A DNA stretch of 64,000 nucleotides from Marasmius tenuissimus. Its lineage: Eukaryota > Basidiomycota > Agaricomycetes > Agaricales > Marasmiaceae. Shown here in pieces: positions 13,497 through 23,462 of this stretch. The notes beneath the pieces were generated by a model, which saw only the letters and a program-made list of their open reading frames with translations, was not told the origin of the DNA and did not search any database. The stretch is from assembly GCA_029532415.1 (NCBI GenBank), contig JAQOTA010000015.1, forward strand, positions 868,001 to 932,000, written 5' to 3'. A program made the position numbers and the translations under genes. The number at the start of each line of letters is the position of its first letter. Within the stretch, counting starts at the first letter, position 1.

Positions 13497-14287
13497 TCAA
13501 GTACAGAGATGCCAATGAAGCGAACCTTGAAGCCGTTCGAATCGATCCGAGTCGTTCACGTGTTGGTAGATGTTGTCAAATCCGACATGTCGAGCAAAAT
13601 CAGGGGTGGAGGGGTCGAAGCCTCGGGAGAGTTGATATTGGTGGATGAGTGCATAGTTGTCATTTGACCAAGACTGCGAGTAGTAGTGAATGTGGAAAGA
13701 GAGCTGGAAGGGGAGGCCGAGATTGTCGCAGACATTGTGTGGGAGGGGAAATTGGCCGTCTTCATCAAAAGACCAGAAGTGGACTGGAGAGGTGTCGCCA
13801 TCAGGGTGATCAAGAGGAGGTGGTCGGACAAAGAGGTAGATTGGTTGTTGGGATCGTCGTTGGTGTTTTGCTTCAGAGTCTGAAAGGTCGCCTTCCAACC
13901 AGGCGTAATGGTGGACGAGGTCTGGAAGATGTTAGCAGGTGGAAGGGGGTGAAAAACGACGACGCACTGTAAACACTCAGATCATCTTCCAATGAGATTC
14001 CACGGGCGTGAAAAATGCTCAATGCTTGCGACATCCACGCCCGATATGCATCCCAATTCCACGCCAACCAAACCTTGCCTCCACCATTGAGTGTGAATCT
14101 ACTCGCGGTGTCAGATAAAGAAATGGAAAATTCCCATGAAACTCACCTTGTCAGCCCATTGTCCAATAATTTCCGATCCAAAAGACTATCATAAGGGCTC
14201 ATCCAGTCATTGTTTGCGATGGCGATGGGCGTGTTTGTCAACTGTGAAATCACAGTTGGTTGAGCATACCATTCAGGCACATTGGCC
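13497..14287 (-). pseudogene. Array gene copy 2, 3' part, cut off by a retroelement
   Basis: This is the downstream part of the array gene. It holds the end of exon 6 (PTVISQLTNTPIAIANNDW, ending LDNGLTR at 14150), exon 7 (RAWMSQALSIFHARGISLED at about 13990-14050) and exon 8, which ends at the stop at 13497. The 5' part lies 9.2 kb away at 23458-24480. The two sides meet in frame when the insert and one copy of the 5-bp duplication are discounted, so the copy was apparently intact before insertion. Splice sites are preserved (donor GTGAGTTTC after LTR, acceptor GCGAGTAG). As it stands the gene is broken, unless the LTR drives a partial transcript. Confidence 0.8.
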
Positions 14288-14292
14288 CACTC
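14288..14292. repeat. Target site duplication, left
   Basis: CACTC directly abuts the TG of the left LTR and is repeated at 23458-23462 after the CA of the right LTR. A 5-bp duplication is usual for Ty1/copia integration. Confidence 0.85.
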
Positions 14293-14810
14293 TGATGAGC
14301 CAGCATAGTTAAAGTGCACAGTGGGTATAACGAAGTAAACCTCACATGGGTAATACACAGAGTGTTCTTGTAATCTTGGATGCTTGAGAAGAGGTGATAA
14401 TCGAGTAGATTGTCCTAAGGCTTAAGGCCTTTCGTCCAGTCTTTTATACATAAGTTTCTGGTACATGTAATGAGTATTACACTAACTGAAACTACTACTA
14501 GAAGTAGGTATTCGGCCCTAAAGGCGTAAAAGACATTAGTACTGTGTAAGTACTTCTACCATGAATGGTAGTATGCTTGGTGAGCATAGTCGTGTTTGCC
14601 TCATGTATTGGAGGCTCTACTTATGCTATTGGATAGCTACTGTCTATAGTGTCATTTATGATGAAACTACTAGGTACGTAGTGAGATACGTAGACAGAGA
14701 CGTAGTACTTGCATGAGGACGCAAGTGTTCTAGAGGCGTAGCTCTATAAATAGTGTGACGCGTAAACAACACGTCAACAGTGTATCACATGATATCCATC
14801 ATGTTCAACA
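14293..14810 (-). repeat. 3' LTR of the copia element
   Basis: This is a 518-bp terminal repeat, starting TGATGAGCCAG and ending ATGTTCAACA on the plus strand. It is the 3' LTR because the element reads on the minus strand. It contains CTATAAATAG near 14743 and short internal repeats such as GTACGTAGTGAGATACGTAG near 14673. Confidence 0.95.
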
Positions 14811-14822
14811 CTCCCCCTCACT
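14811..14822 (-). other. Polypurine tract
   Basis: On the minus strand, GTGAGGGGGAG directly precedes the 3' LTR. It is the expected plus-strand primer for reverse transcription. Confidence 0.75.
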
Positions 14823-14845
14823 AAGTTCATCATGCGATCATGGAA

Positions 14846-17800
14846 CTAGTGAAATGTTAATCCTAAAGATTGCCTGAACAATTCGAACTTTGTTCTGCCA
14901 AGATTCTTCGTAAGAAGATCAGCAGGTTGTTTAGCAGTTTCAACGAAATAGATTCGAGTCTTTCCGTGTTCCACTGCTTCCCTAATGAAATGATATCGAT
15001 TGTCGATGTGTTTTGTTCTTTTATCAGTAGCTTCATTGCTGCTGAGAAAGATAGCACCTTGGTTGTCGCTAACACATGGAACTGATCGAATAGGGAAGTT
15101 CAATTCGTTCATCAACGACTTCATCCAGCAAGCCTGACGTGTACAGTCAGATAGAGCCATATACTCTGCTTCTGTAGATGATAATGCAACCGTTTTCTGT
15201 TTCTGAGAGACCCAGCAAACTGGTGCATTGGCAAGCTTTACGATATATCCAGTCTGTGATCGACGATCATCTTTATCAGTTGCCCAATCAGAGTCAGCAA
15301 AGGCAAGTAGTCCTTGGTTGGATCTACCATCGTAAATGAGTTCATACTTTGCAGTGTGAACAAGGTATTTCACGATGTAAAGTGCCTTCTGGAGATGTTC
15401 CTGATTAGGATTAGCTCCATACTGTGACATCTTGATTACAGCAAAGGATATGTCTGGTCTCGTTCCGAGAGCCAAGTAAAGTAATGATCCGATAACCGAT
15501 TGGAATCTATGCCTAATCTCGGGATTAACCTCCCCCTGGTTTTGGGTTGGGTTATAGCCTTCTGGCAAAGGCGTATATGCCGTCTTGGCGTTCAGAACTC
15601 CGAATTTACGAATTATCTTTTCAAGATAGTCTCGCTGATCAAGGATCAGTCTGCGATTCTTCCGATCTCGAGTAATTCGCATTCGCAGAAATTCTGTTGG
15701 CTCGCCTAGATCTCGGCATTCCCAGATTTTCATGAATTCGCTTTTTAGTCTGTTGACAAGGTTGCGATCAGGACCCATGAATAAAGCATCGTCGACATAG
15801 ACGACGGCAATGACCATATTGCCATTCTTGTTGAAGACATATACGCCAGCATCGGATAAGCATTGTTTGAATCCCAGACGTTTCATGGATTCAGTACATT
15901 GACGCCACCAGGCACGAGAAGCCTGTTTTAATCCGTACAATGCTTTGCGTAACCTCCAAACCTTGCTGGAGTCCGTAACGAAGCCTTCAGGTTGTTCCAT
16001 GTAAATCTCCTCATCTAAGGCACCATAAAGAAATGCTGTTTTAACGTCTAGCGCAGAGATCTCCCAATCTTCAAGCGCTGCTAGTGCCAATAGAAGTCGT
16101 ACGGTTTCGAATCGTACTACAGGAGAGAACAACTCGTTATAGTCTATCCCTTGTTTCTGCGAAAATCCTTTCGCAACAAGTCTTGCCTTTTTACGGCCAT
16201 CAGACTTGATGTCAAATACCCAGCGGGATTTCACCGCTTTTCGGCCTTTGGGTAGTGTGACCACATCAAAGACGTTTCTATCCTTGAGTGATTGTAATTC
16301 CAGTCTGCATGCTGCTTCCCAAGATGGTCGTTCATCTTTAGGACGCTTCTGGACTTGTTTGTATGTCCATTCACGAACGTTATCATAACTACTGGCTTGT
16401 AAACCATATAGTTGATGACCGTTATTCAGCAAGTAAACCAAGTAATTTTCTCCCCCTTGCTGAGCAAGATCGCTCATATCGTCATCCGTGTCCATAGGAG
16501 CGACTGGATCAGGAACCCTATTTGGTATTGTTTCAGGTTCATTTGTTGGATTAATCTGACTTTGCCAGCGTGCTTGAGAATCGATATCGCGTTCGATCTC
16601 AACAGGATGTCGATTTCCGTAAACATTAAACGGACGGTTGGGAGTTACTCTATTTCTTGGAGGGTTTCTTCTGACAGCTGCTGGTGGAGGAGCTCGTAAG
16701 TTCTCCCACTCATCATAGTCAGCTTGGCGAAATCCAAATGGATTTGTCGAACCAGAAGAACCAGCAGACCGTGGATCCGGACCATACTGATTAGGATTGT
16801 AATCGGAGCCTTTCGGTGATCCGAATCCATCAGTATTTGGATGATTGCCGTTGTGCACATCATCGCTTTTATCATCCGGGATAGGATCCAAGGGAGGATC
16901 TCCGCCAGGCTGATGATCGTCATCATCTGATCCTGGTGGAGGTGGAGGATTGAAGAAATCATCATCATTGTGATGATCTTCATGGCCATCATATGGGTAC
17001 GTTGGAAAGGGTATAGACCGGACAGGTTTGTCGGTTTTATCAAACTCTATGGATCCGGGCACTTCTTTCTGACATTTAGGAAACCAGTTTTCATCAAAAA
17101 CTGCTTGTGGAGTAATGTATACAGAATTGTTGGTTGTTCGAAAGAATCGATAAGCTTTTGATCCGCTCTCGTAACCAATGAAAATCATTGCTTCGGAGTG
17201 TGGAGCAAGTTTATTTTTACGTTTCGGTATGTATGCATATGCGCCACAACCGAACGTCCTGAAGTATGATACATCAGGTTTCTTATTTTCAAACAATTCA
17301 ACTGGAGTTCTGTATTTCCTCGAACGAATAGGAGTTCTATTGTAGATATGGACGGCTGTGGAAATTGCAAATTCCCACCAGTTTTCAGGCGCACAAGCCT
17401 GAAAGCGCATAGCTTCAGATTTTTCTCGTAGTGTACGATTAAATCTTTCTGCTCGTCCATTCTGTTCATGCACGTTGGGAGAACCTCTTTGTGGAAATAT
17501 TCCTAGAGAGTTATACCAATCCCATTGTTTATTTGAAAAGAATTCTCCCCCTCGATCGAAATGCACACTTTTGACCTTTTTATTAGTCTGGCGCTCTACA
17601 AGAGCTAGCCAATTGCGCAATTTCTGATCTGTATCGCTCTTTTTACGAATTGGATATACCCATCCGAATGATGTTGCATCATCGAATAAAGTTAATACAT
17701 ATTCGTTTTGATAGTAGGAGCGAGTTGGATATTCTATCAAATCACCGTGCACGAGCTCAAGAGGCTCCTTAGCTCGTTTAGAGGATAAAGGGTACGATTT

Positions 17801-20800
17801 GCCAACCATTTTGCCTTTGGCACAGCCTCGGCATGGTTTCGTTTCTCCCTTCGAAGTAACCAACTTCGTTGGAAGCCCTTTAACATTATCCATTAATTTT
17901 CCTAAGACTCTGGGATCACAGTGTCCCATACGTCTGTGCCATAATTCAGAAGTATTGAAAGATACAACAGATGTGAAGGAAGTTTCTCCCACAAGAACCT
18001 TCGCGTTCATCCATCGTAAAGGATCATCTTTATGGCTTGGGTAAAAGCTCATTAAAAGAGAATCATCTTTCTTGCTCCGGATCGAAGTCTCTGGAGAGTC
18101 CAGTAAAGTATAGTAACCTATACTCCGGAACTTCCCACTAGAGATTAAACGATGTGGGCTGTCGGGATTATACATCACTGGGTATAACTTTGTGACTTGC
18201 GTCACTCCTGCGCTATTGGTGTGTCGAATGAGGACAGTACCATAGCCTACTATTTGCACATTTGCTTTATCACCCGCTGATGTAGTAAGACCTATTGGCA
18301 TTTCCAAAGTCTGGTAGTCTGAGAAATCCGTTTTATACGGAGTCATATGCGCAGATGCTCCACTATCGAGTAGCCAAGCATTTTGCGTATTTCTCACTTC
18401 ACAATCACTCGAAAATGCAGCAGAAAACGACTTATATTTCGTCGTTGCATATACAGAAGTAATTCTACATTTCCTTGGTACTGAGTTCCTTAGGATATGA
18501 TAGTTCTGCATCGAGGATTTAGTGAAAGTTTGACTATTAGAACTTTGAAAAACTTGCCAGTCTCCACGATCGTTGCTTTCAGCCCAATCGTTATCAACTC
18601 CTTCAAGGCCATCTCCATAGTCACTATCATCAAAGTACCGTTCATGCCATTGAAGCGGTTCTTGATTCTGACTTTGGAATCCTTGGCGAACAAGAAGCTC
18701 TCGTCCTGTTCTGAGTTCTTGTTGATAACGCTGATTAGCTGCTTCTTCAACTTCTATCCAAGCTTCCAATTGGCGTCTATAGTTCTGCCATTGAACGAAT
18801 CTTGTGGCTTGATATGGCTGATTGTTATTGACAACCAAAGTGATATTGCCAATACTTGTGCCATCAGCAACGTGTAAGGGCGGTCCATTGGTCCTTAGTC
18901 CAATTACTGCAGGTCCGTAATTCTCGAATTGAGAGTTTCGGGGATCACTTGGAGATGTAACCCAAGGGTCAACCTCAGGTTGTTCATCTACCGGACTAAG
19001 TCTTTCCGGTTGATCTGGTGGAGCAGTAGTTGGACGAGAAGGGACTTCAATGTAATCCTCTTCTAAGGATTGTACGCCATAAAAAGATTCGGGAGAGCTT
19101 GGAGGTGTGTGGACGATTTGGTCCTGCCATTGTCGCACTCTAGGTGGTGTGGTTGCGGGGCGATTTATGTATTCATGGGTAGTAGGGATTGGAGATTTGG
19201 AACGATTAAGTGACTCGGCTAATTCCATGAAGTCTCCAGGGTATGTTCTTGGTCGTTCATTAAAGCGACCACCCTCGAGTTCTCTTCGAGGAATATCAGC
19301 CTGAGTCATGGGAACAGACATTCTAATGTTGTTCATCCATTTGTACAAGTGCGTATGCCAATTATGAACATCTAAAAGACTAAGATGAGGGATAAAGCGA
19401 ACCCAGCGCCTATTAAACCCTGGTTGTCTCCATTGAGATGTTCTAAATTGACTGGCTCTTATATCTGTCGTTCCAAATAACCATTTCCCTTCAAGACCAA
19501 GCTTGACTAACGAATGCCAGAAGATAGGATTCATCACTTGTACAGGAAGTGTGAAGTTCTTCTTATTGACTCGGAAAGCTTCATCCACCGAAGTTGAACG
19601 AGGATTTTTTACTCGTTGAACAAAATCTTCAACGGTGCTGATCCAATTTTTATTATTGATTTCAGCTATAACCGTCGATAGGTGTTGAAGGTTCCAAGTT
19701 TGGTATTCGTAATGAAGCGTGAACTTGGTATCTTCTACTGTTTCCACATGTAATATCCTTTGTTGTATGCGTAATTCATGAAGAGCTTGACGCGGTGTCA
19801 TATTATGCACTGCATCTCTTCTGATAGCATACATAACAACATATTCTCTGGTCCTGATCAGAATCCAGATCCAAAGATTGTGGTCTGGTATACTGCGTAT
19901 TGATTTATAACGCATTCTGATCATGGATTCCTTTAATGCCATGTCGTTAGTCATCTGATCTCCGAAGTCTCGGAATTCTTCGACGACAGGAATTGGGAGT
20001 CTAATCCCATTTATTATATGTGGTCTATTATTCCTAAGGTTAACTCGTCGCATCATGTTATCATGTTGTTCTTTGTATTCTTGTAAGAATCGCCATTCAA
20101 CTTTTCTATTGATGAGAGGTGGCTCTTTAATGTCATCTCCATCTTGAGAATAGTTTTCTGGTCTGAACAAATGAACAAGATCGGCGTGGTTCCTAGGAAA
20201 CATAGAATTTGCCCATGGTCCATAATCGTCAGGAGGTGTAGAAACTATTACGCGTATGTCTTCTTGTGTGGGTGATGCTACTTCGAGATTCTCACCTTGG
20301 TCAACTTCGTCCGCAGGCGAAGTGTGATTAGGTGTCGCCTCTTGTCGTGGCATTGTGAAGATAATTTCTTCATTACTATGCGCGCCATAAGAGTATGCAG
20401 AACATGTATGACTATCATCTGATGAATGATCAGATGAAGAGTCACTATCAGGTTCCGTAGGAGTATCAGAGATGTACACCAAAGATGGTATCTCATCTCC
20501 ATCGCTATCTATGTTGGAAATAGTAGCCGAAGCGATAGCTTCTTCTACTAGTCGAACCTGTTCATCTAGTTGAACAGTTCGTCTATTGTTCCATTCTTGA
20601 ACAGAGATGTGTCGTACAGGACGACCTTCTCTGTCAGCAGCGATTCTCTCTTCTAGGCGTGCTTGTTGAAGATCATACGTGTTTTGGAATGGATTTGGTG
20701 CAGATGTGCTACCAGTGGGGTAGTGGTAGGACATATGAACGTTAACTGGCCCAGCCATTTCGCGTTCAAAAACTGAGCTGATTTGCTCGTTTACTGCATT

Positions 20801-21928
20801 AATTCGTTTCTGGTATTCAGAAGGTTTCTCAGAAGGTTCAAGTACCGCAGTGTGCGATTGTTGCCCCCCTTTTTGAGTATCCTTCTTCTTTCCTTTGCCT
20901 TTTCCTTTGCCCTTTCCTCCTTTCTTCTTCCCTTTCTTGGAAGAAGATCCACCTTGGTTCTGATTATTCTGGTTCTGGTTATTGTTTTTATTATTATTCT
21001 TCTTTTGATTTGCAGAAGCACCAGAACGAGACTGATCAGACCATTTGGGAGGAGAGTTAAATCTATTAACACCAGAGATTTTGGCGTTATGGGCAGTATA
21101 GGCAGCAGGACCAGAATGAATTCCATTCCTTCTATTCCATTCATTCGTTATTGCAGCAATCAAATCGGTAGGTTTAAGTTCTTCCTTCTTCATACGGGAT
21201 ACTTGCTGCTTGAAAAGCTGCCAGCGCTTTTCATTAAGCTTGGCTGTGATCATAAGGCACAGCAAGTCGTCCGAAATCTCTACTCCATGATCCTTAAGTT
21301 GATCCCTAACAGTCAACATGTAACTGATTCCTGGGACTGGATTAAGGTGTTCAGGAAGTTGGACGTTATGCAAGTCCGTATATAGATTCATCATCTTTGA
21401 AGAAGACTGAACCCCAAACGTAGATTTGAGTTTAGATAAGGTTGAGATTACCGAAGTTTTATCAACATGCGCGTCGTGAGCACGACGAGTTCGCATTTTG
21501 ATAATACCAATTACTTTGTTACGCCTAGAGGTCCACTCAGCTAGAGCGGTGGCTTCTCCTGAAGTAGCAGGAGAAGATGTTTCAGGCATTTCTTCATCCA
21601 AGGCCTGAGGTATGCCTTGGGTAAAGAGGTAACCCTCAAGTAATCGGTACCAATCTTCAAAATTCGAACCATCATCTAGCAAAACTGGAATGATACTGAT
21701 TCCTCCTGACCCAGCAGGAAAGTTGCTGTCCGCAACCTGAGAGTACAACGGTTCCGTATTGTAGTTATAAACTTCTACAGAATTTTCTACTTCTGTTCCC
21801 AGAGTATATCCCGGCGTATTGCGAACAAACGTCGTTGGGGGATTACTACTTGGGGAATGAGAAGCAGACCTTGATCCTGATTGAGACATATTGAGGTCTG
21901 CCAAAAGTCCCGTGAGCATACTCTTCAA
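14846..21928 (-). CDS. Copia gag-pol polyprotein, 2360 aa
   Basis: A single unbroken frame encodes the capsid and all enzymes. Residues about 60-280 resemble the copia gag (UBN2-type) region, followed by a lysine-rich stretch at 308-350. I see no CCHC zinc knuckle. Aspartic protease has DSG at 1188-1190. The pre-integrase zinc region includes LWHRRMGH near 1330 and CRGC near 1365. The integrase triad is D1396, D1458 and E1494, with 35 residues between the last two, the classic DD35E spacing. Reverse transcriptase starts near 1900 and has YVDD at 2044-2047. RNase H contains FADSDWATD near 2210 and SSTEAEY downstream. The protein is much longer than the usual 1300-1500 aa, because about 800 residues of unknown function lie between gag and protease (about 360-1180). 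No frameshift separates gag from pol. All catalytic residues checked are present, so it may be active. Confidence 0.95.
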   Translation of the reverse strand: MKSMLTGLLADLNMSQSGSRSASHSPSSNPPTTFVRNTPGYTLGTEVENSVEVYNYNTEPLYSQVADSNFPAGSGGISIIPVLLDDGSNFEDWYRLLEGYLFTQGIPQALDEEMPETSSPATSGEATALAEWTSRRNKVIGIIKMRTRRAHDAHVDKTSVISTLSKLKSTFGVQSSSKMMNLYTDLHNVQLPEHLNPVPGISYMLTVRDQLKDHGVEISDDLLCLMITAKLNEKRWQLFKQQVSRMKKEELKPTDLIAAITNEWNRRNGIHSGPAAYTAHNAKISGVNRFNSPPKWSDQSRSGASANQKKNNNKNNNQNQNNQNQGGSSSKKGKKKGGKGKGKGKGKKKDTQKGGQQSHTAVLEPSEKPSEYQKRINAVNEQISSVFEREMAGPVNVHMSYHYPTGSTSAPNPFQNTYDLQQARLEERIAADREGRPVRHISVQEWNNRRTVQLDEQVRLVEEAIASATISNIDSDGDEIPSLVYISDTPTEPDSDSSSDHSSDDSHTCSAYSYGAHSNEEIIFTMPRQEATPNHTSPADEVDQGENLEVASPTQEDIRVIVSTPPDDYGPWANSMFPRNHADLVHLFRPENYSQDGDDIKEPPLINRKVEWRFLQEYKEQHDNMMRRVNLRNNRPHIINGIRLPIPVVEEFRDFGDQMTNDMALKESMIRMRYKSIRSIPDHNLWIWILIRTREYVVMYAIRRDAVHNMTPRQALHELRIQQRILHVETVEDTKFTLHYEYQTWNLQHLSTVIAEINNKNWISTVEDFVQRVKNPRSTSVDEAFRVNKKNFTLPVQVMNPIFWHSLVKLGLEGKWLFGTTDIRASQFRTSQWRQPGFNRRWVRFIPHLSLLDVHNWHTHLYKWMNNIRMSVPMTQADIPRRELEGGRFNERPRTYPGDFMELAESLNRSKSPIPTTHEYINRPATTPPRVRQWQDQIVHTPPSSPESFYGVQSLEEDYIEVPSRPTTAPPDQPERLSPVDEQPEVDPWVTSPSDPRNSQFENYGPAVIGLRTNGPPLHVADGTSIGNITLVVNNNQPYQATRFVQWQNYRRQLEAWIEVEEAANQRYQQELRTGRELLVRQGFQSQNQEPLQWHERYFDDSDYGDGLEGVDNDWAESNDRGDWQVFQSSNSQTFTKSSMQNYHILRNSVPRKCRITSVYATTKYKSFSAAFSSDCEVRNTQNAWLLDSGASAHMTPYKTDFSDYQTLEMPIGLTTSAGDKANVQIVGYGTVLIRHTNSAGVTQVTKLYPVMYNPDSPHRLISSGKFRSIGYYTLLDSPETSIRSKKDDSLLMSFYPSHKDDPLRWMNAKVLVGETSFTSVVSFNTSELWHRRMGHCDPRVLGKLMDNVKGLPTKLVTSKGETKPCRGCAKGKMVGKSYPLSSKRAKEPLELVHGDLIEYPTRSYYQNEYVLTLFDDATSFGWVYPIRKKSDTDQKLRNWLALVERQTNKKVKSVHFDRGGEFFSNKQWDWYNSLGIFPQRGSPNVHEQNGRAERFNRTLREKSEAMRFQACAPENWWEFAISTAVHIYNRTPIRSRKYRTPVELFENKKPDVSYFRTFGCGAYAYIPKRKNKLAPHSEAMIFIGYESGSKAYRFFRTTNNSVYITPQAVFDENWFPKCQKEVPGSIEFDKTDKPVRSIPFPTYPYDGHEDHHNDDDFFNPPPPPGSDDDDHQPGGDPPLDPIPDDKSDDVHNGNHPNTDGFGSPKGSDYNPNQYGPDPRSAGSSGSTNPFGFRQADYDEWENLRAPPPAAVRRNPPRNRVTPNRPFNVYGNRHPVEIERDIDSQARWQSQINPTNEPETIPNRVPDPVAPMDTDDDMSDLAQQGGENYLVYLLNNGHQLYGLQASSYDNVREWTYKQVQKRPKDERPSWEAACRLELQSLKDRNVFDVVTLPKGRKAVKSRWVFDIKSDGRKKARLVAKGFSQKQGIDYNELFSPVVRFETVRLLLALAALEDWEISALDVKTAFLYGALDEEIYMEQPEGFVTDSSKVWRLRKALYGLKQASRAWWRQCTESMKRLGFKQCLSDAGVYVFNKNGNMVIAVVYVDDALFMGPDRNLVNRLKSEFMKIWECRDLGEPTEFLRMRITRDRKNRRLILDQRDYLEKIIRKFGVLNAKTAYTPLPEGYNPTQNQGEVNPEIRHRFQSVIGSLLYLALGTRPDISFAVIKMSQYGANPNQEHLQKALYIVKYLVHTAKYELIYDGRSNQGLLAFADSDWATDKDDRRSQTGYIVKLANAPVCWVSQKQKTVALSSTEAEYMALSDCTRQACWMKSLMNELNFPIRSVPCVSDNQGAIFLSSNEATDKRTKHIDNRYHFIREAVEHGKTRIYFVETAKQPADLLTKNLGRTKFELFRQSLGLTFH

Positions 21929-22939
21929 ATATAGAAGGGTGGAGCCAAGAGAGTGTCAATCGACAAAGGCTTCTAAGAAGCACCCATAAATAAATAAGGT
22001 TCGATGCACACCGAGAAATGCTCCAAAGGTCTAGGACTTTTAACAGGCTGTATGCGTCAAGCAGATCATGGGGTGTACCGCGTGCAGGTAGTGCAGGGGA
22101 GTTAATCTGGTTACAAAGCCCTGCCCGATTGCTAGGGTCTTACAACGTTCCCAGTGTGTATCGGTGTCTGGTGTCCCATCGTGCTATCTGGTCTCAACCC
22201 CAGACTAGCAAAAGTATGAGTGATCAGCCCATACTGTCCGAATGACCCATTGAAAGTTATTATTAAACCTAGTCATCCATATGAATTGAGTTCATGCACC
22301 CTCTGCCTTAGGCATGTCGGTGACCAGAAAGCAATCATAGGTGAGCTAGAGTTTAACAATAGCGTAGAAGAGAGGGGTCATCGGGAGGGGAGTCCCTGTA
22401 CATACTAAAATGACCATGTGATACCGTAAAACTGTATAGTATCAAAACCTAGTTGTAAGGAGATCAAATCTCCCAGCATGTATGTCATGCCCGGTCTTTC
22501 GACCGTCAGGAATCATGGCGAGTTGGTTTATAAGCACAACCCCATAGACCCCTAAACGATGCCTCATGGTGAGGATCATCGCCAACCATTGGTTTTCATC
22601 GGCATTAGGCAGTGATAGTTTAAGATCAAAGCCCAATCCGGGTTATCAGCAGGGAGACAGAGCCGCATTAGCGGATAGGTCTATGCCGAAGAAGATGAAG
22701 CCAAGACAGTATGTACATGCGTTCGTGCAACATGCAACAGTACAGGGACGAAGTGGATAGGTGTAAAGGGAACTAACAACCCTTGACCTTGACACCAGAC
22801 GATGACAAGCCCGACATCGCTAGAGACTTCCATAACCCATGTAGGTTACAGGTCGTCCGCTAGGATGGTGGCGACACACGGGAGCTAGGCTTCTCCGATC
22901 ATAACATCGACCTGACCACCGCTTGCGGGGCCCATAACC
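21929..22939 (-). other. 5' leader of the copia element
   Basis: About 1 kb of untranslated leader lies between the primer binding site and the polyprotein ATG. It has only short frames on both strands. It presumably holds packaging and dimerisation signals, but none can be pointed to. Confidence 0.6.
22928..22939 (-). other. Primer binding site, initiator tRNA-Met half-molecule type
   Basis: The plus strand reads GGGCCCATAACC right beside the 5' LTR. This equals the anticodon arm of eukaryotic initiator tRNA-Met, with anticodon CAT. The element would thus be primed from a tRNA cut in its anticodon loop, as known for Drosophila copia, rather than from the tRNA 3' end. Confidence 0.75.
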
Positions 22940-23457
22940 TGATGAGCCAGCATAGTTAAAGTGCACAGTGGGTATAACGAAGTAAACCTCACATGGGTAA
23001 TACACAGAGTGTTCTTGTAATCTTGGATGCTTGAGAAGAGGTGATAATCGAGTAGATTGTCCTAAGGCTTAAGGCCTTTCATCCAGTCTTTTATACATAA
23101 GTTTCTGGTACATGTAATGAGTATTACACTAACTGAAACTACTACTAGAAGTAGGTATTCGGCCCTAAAGGCGTAAAAGACATTAGTACTGTGTAAGTAC
23201 TTCTACCATGAATGGTAGTATGCTTGGTGAGCATAGTCGTGTTTGCCTCATGTATTGGAGGCTCTACTTATGCTATTGGATAGCTACTGTCTATAGTGTC
23301 ATTTATGATGAAACTACTAGGTACGTAGTGAGATACGTAGACAGAGACGTAGTACTTGCATGAGGACGCAAGTGTTCTAGAGGCGTAGCTCTATAAATAG
23401 TGTGACGCGTAAACAACACGTCAACAGTGTATCACATGATATCCATCATGTTCAACA
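22940..23457 (-). repeat. 5' LTR of the copia element
   Basis: This 518-bp terminal repeat is identical to the one at 14293-14810 except for one base seen by eye. It should carry the element's promoter, and a TATA-like CTATAAATAG lies near 23390. Confidence 0.95.
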
Positions 23458-23462
23458 CACTC
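23458..23462. repeat. Target site duplication, right
   Basis: CACTC here matches 14288-14292 and directly follows the terminal CA of the LTR. Confidence 0.85.

Larger units (their letters stand above)
14293..23457 (-). mobile_element. Full-length Ty1/copia LTR retrotransposon
   Basis: The 9165-bp element is in minus orientation. It has two 518-bp LTRs (14293-14810 and 22940-23457), each starting TG and ending CA. Read by eye they differ at one base only (near 14433 versus 23080). A primer binding site follows the 5' LTR, a purine tract precedes the 3' LTR, and one intact gag-pol frame lies between. The order integrase before reverse transcriptase defines the copia class. Near-identical LTRs, an uninterrupted ORF and a clean target duplication mean a recent insertion. 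It lies in exon 6 of array gene copy 2, in the same orientation as that gene. Confidence 0.95.

Noticed and set aside
20783..21385. A 200-codon plus-strand ORF inside the retroelement
   Set aside because: It is the antisense shadow of the gag region, including the lysine-rich tract.
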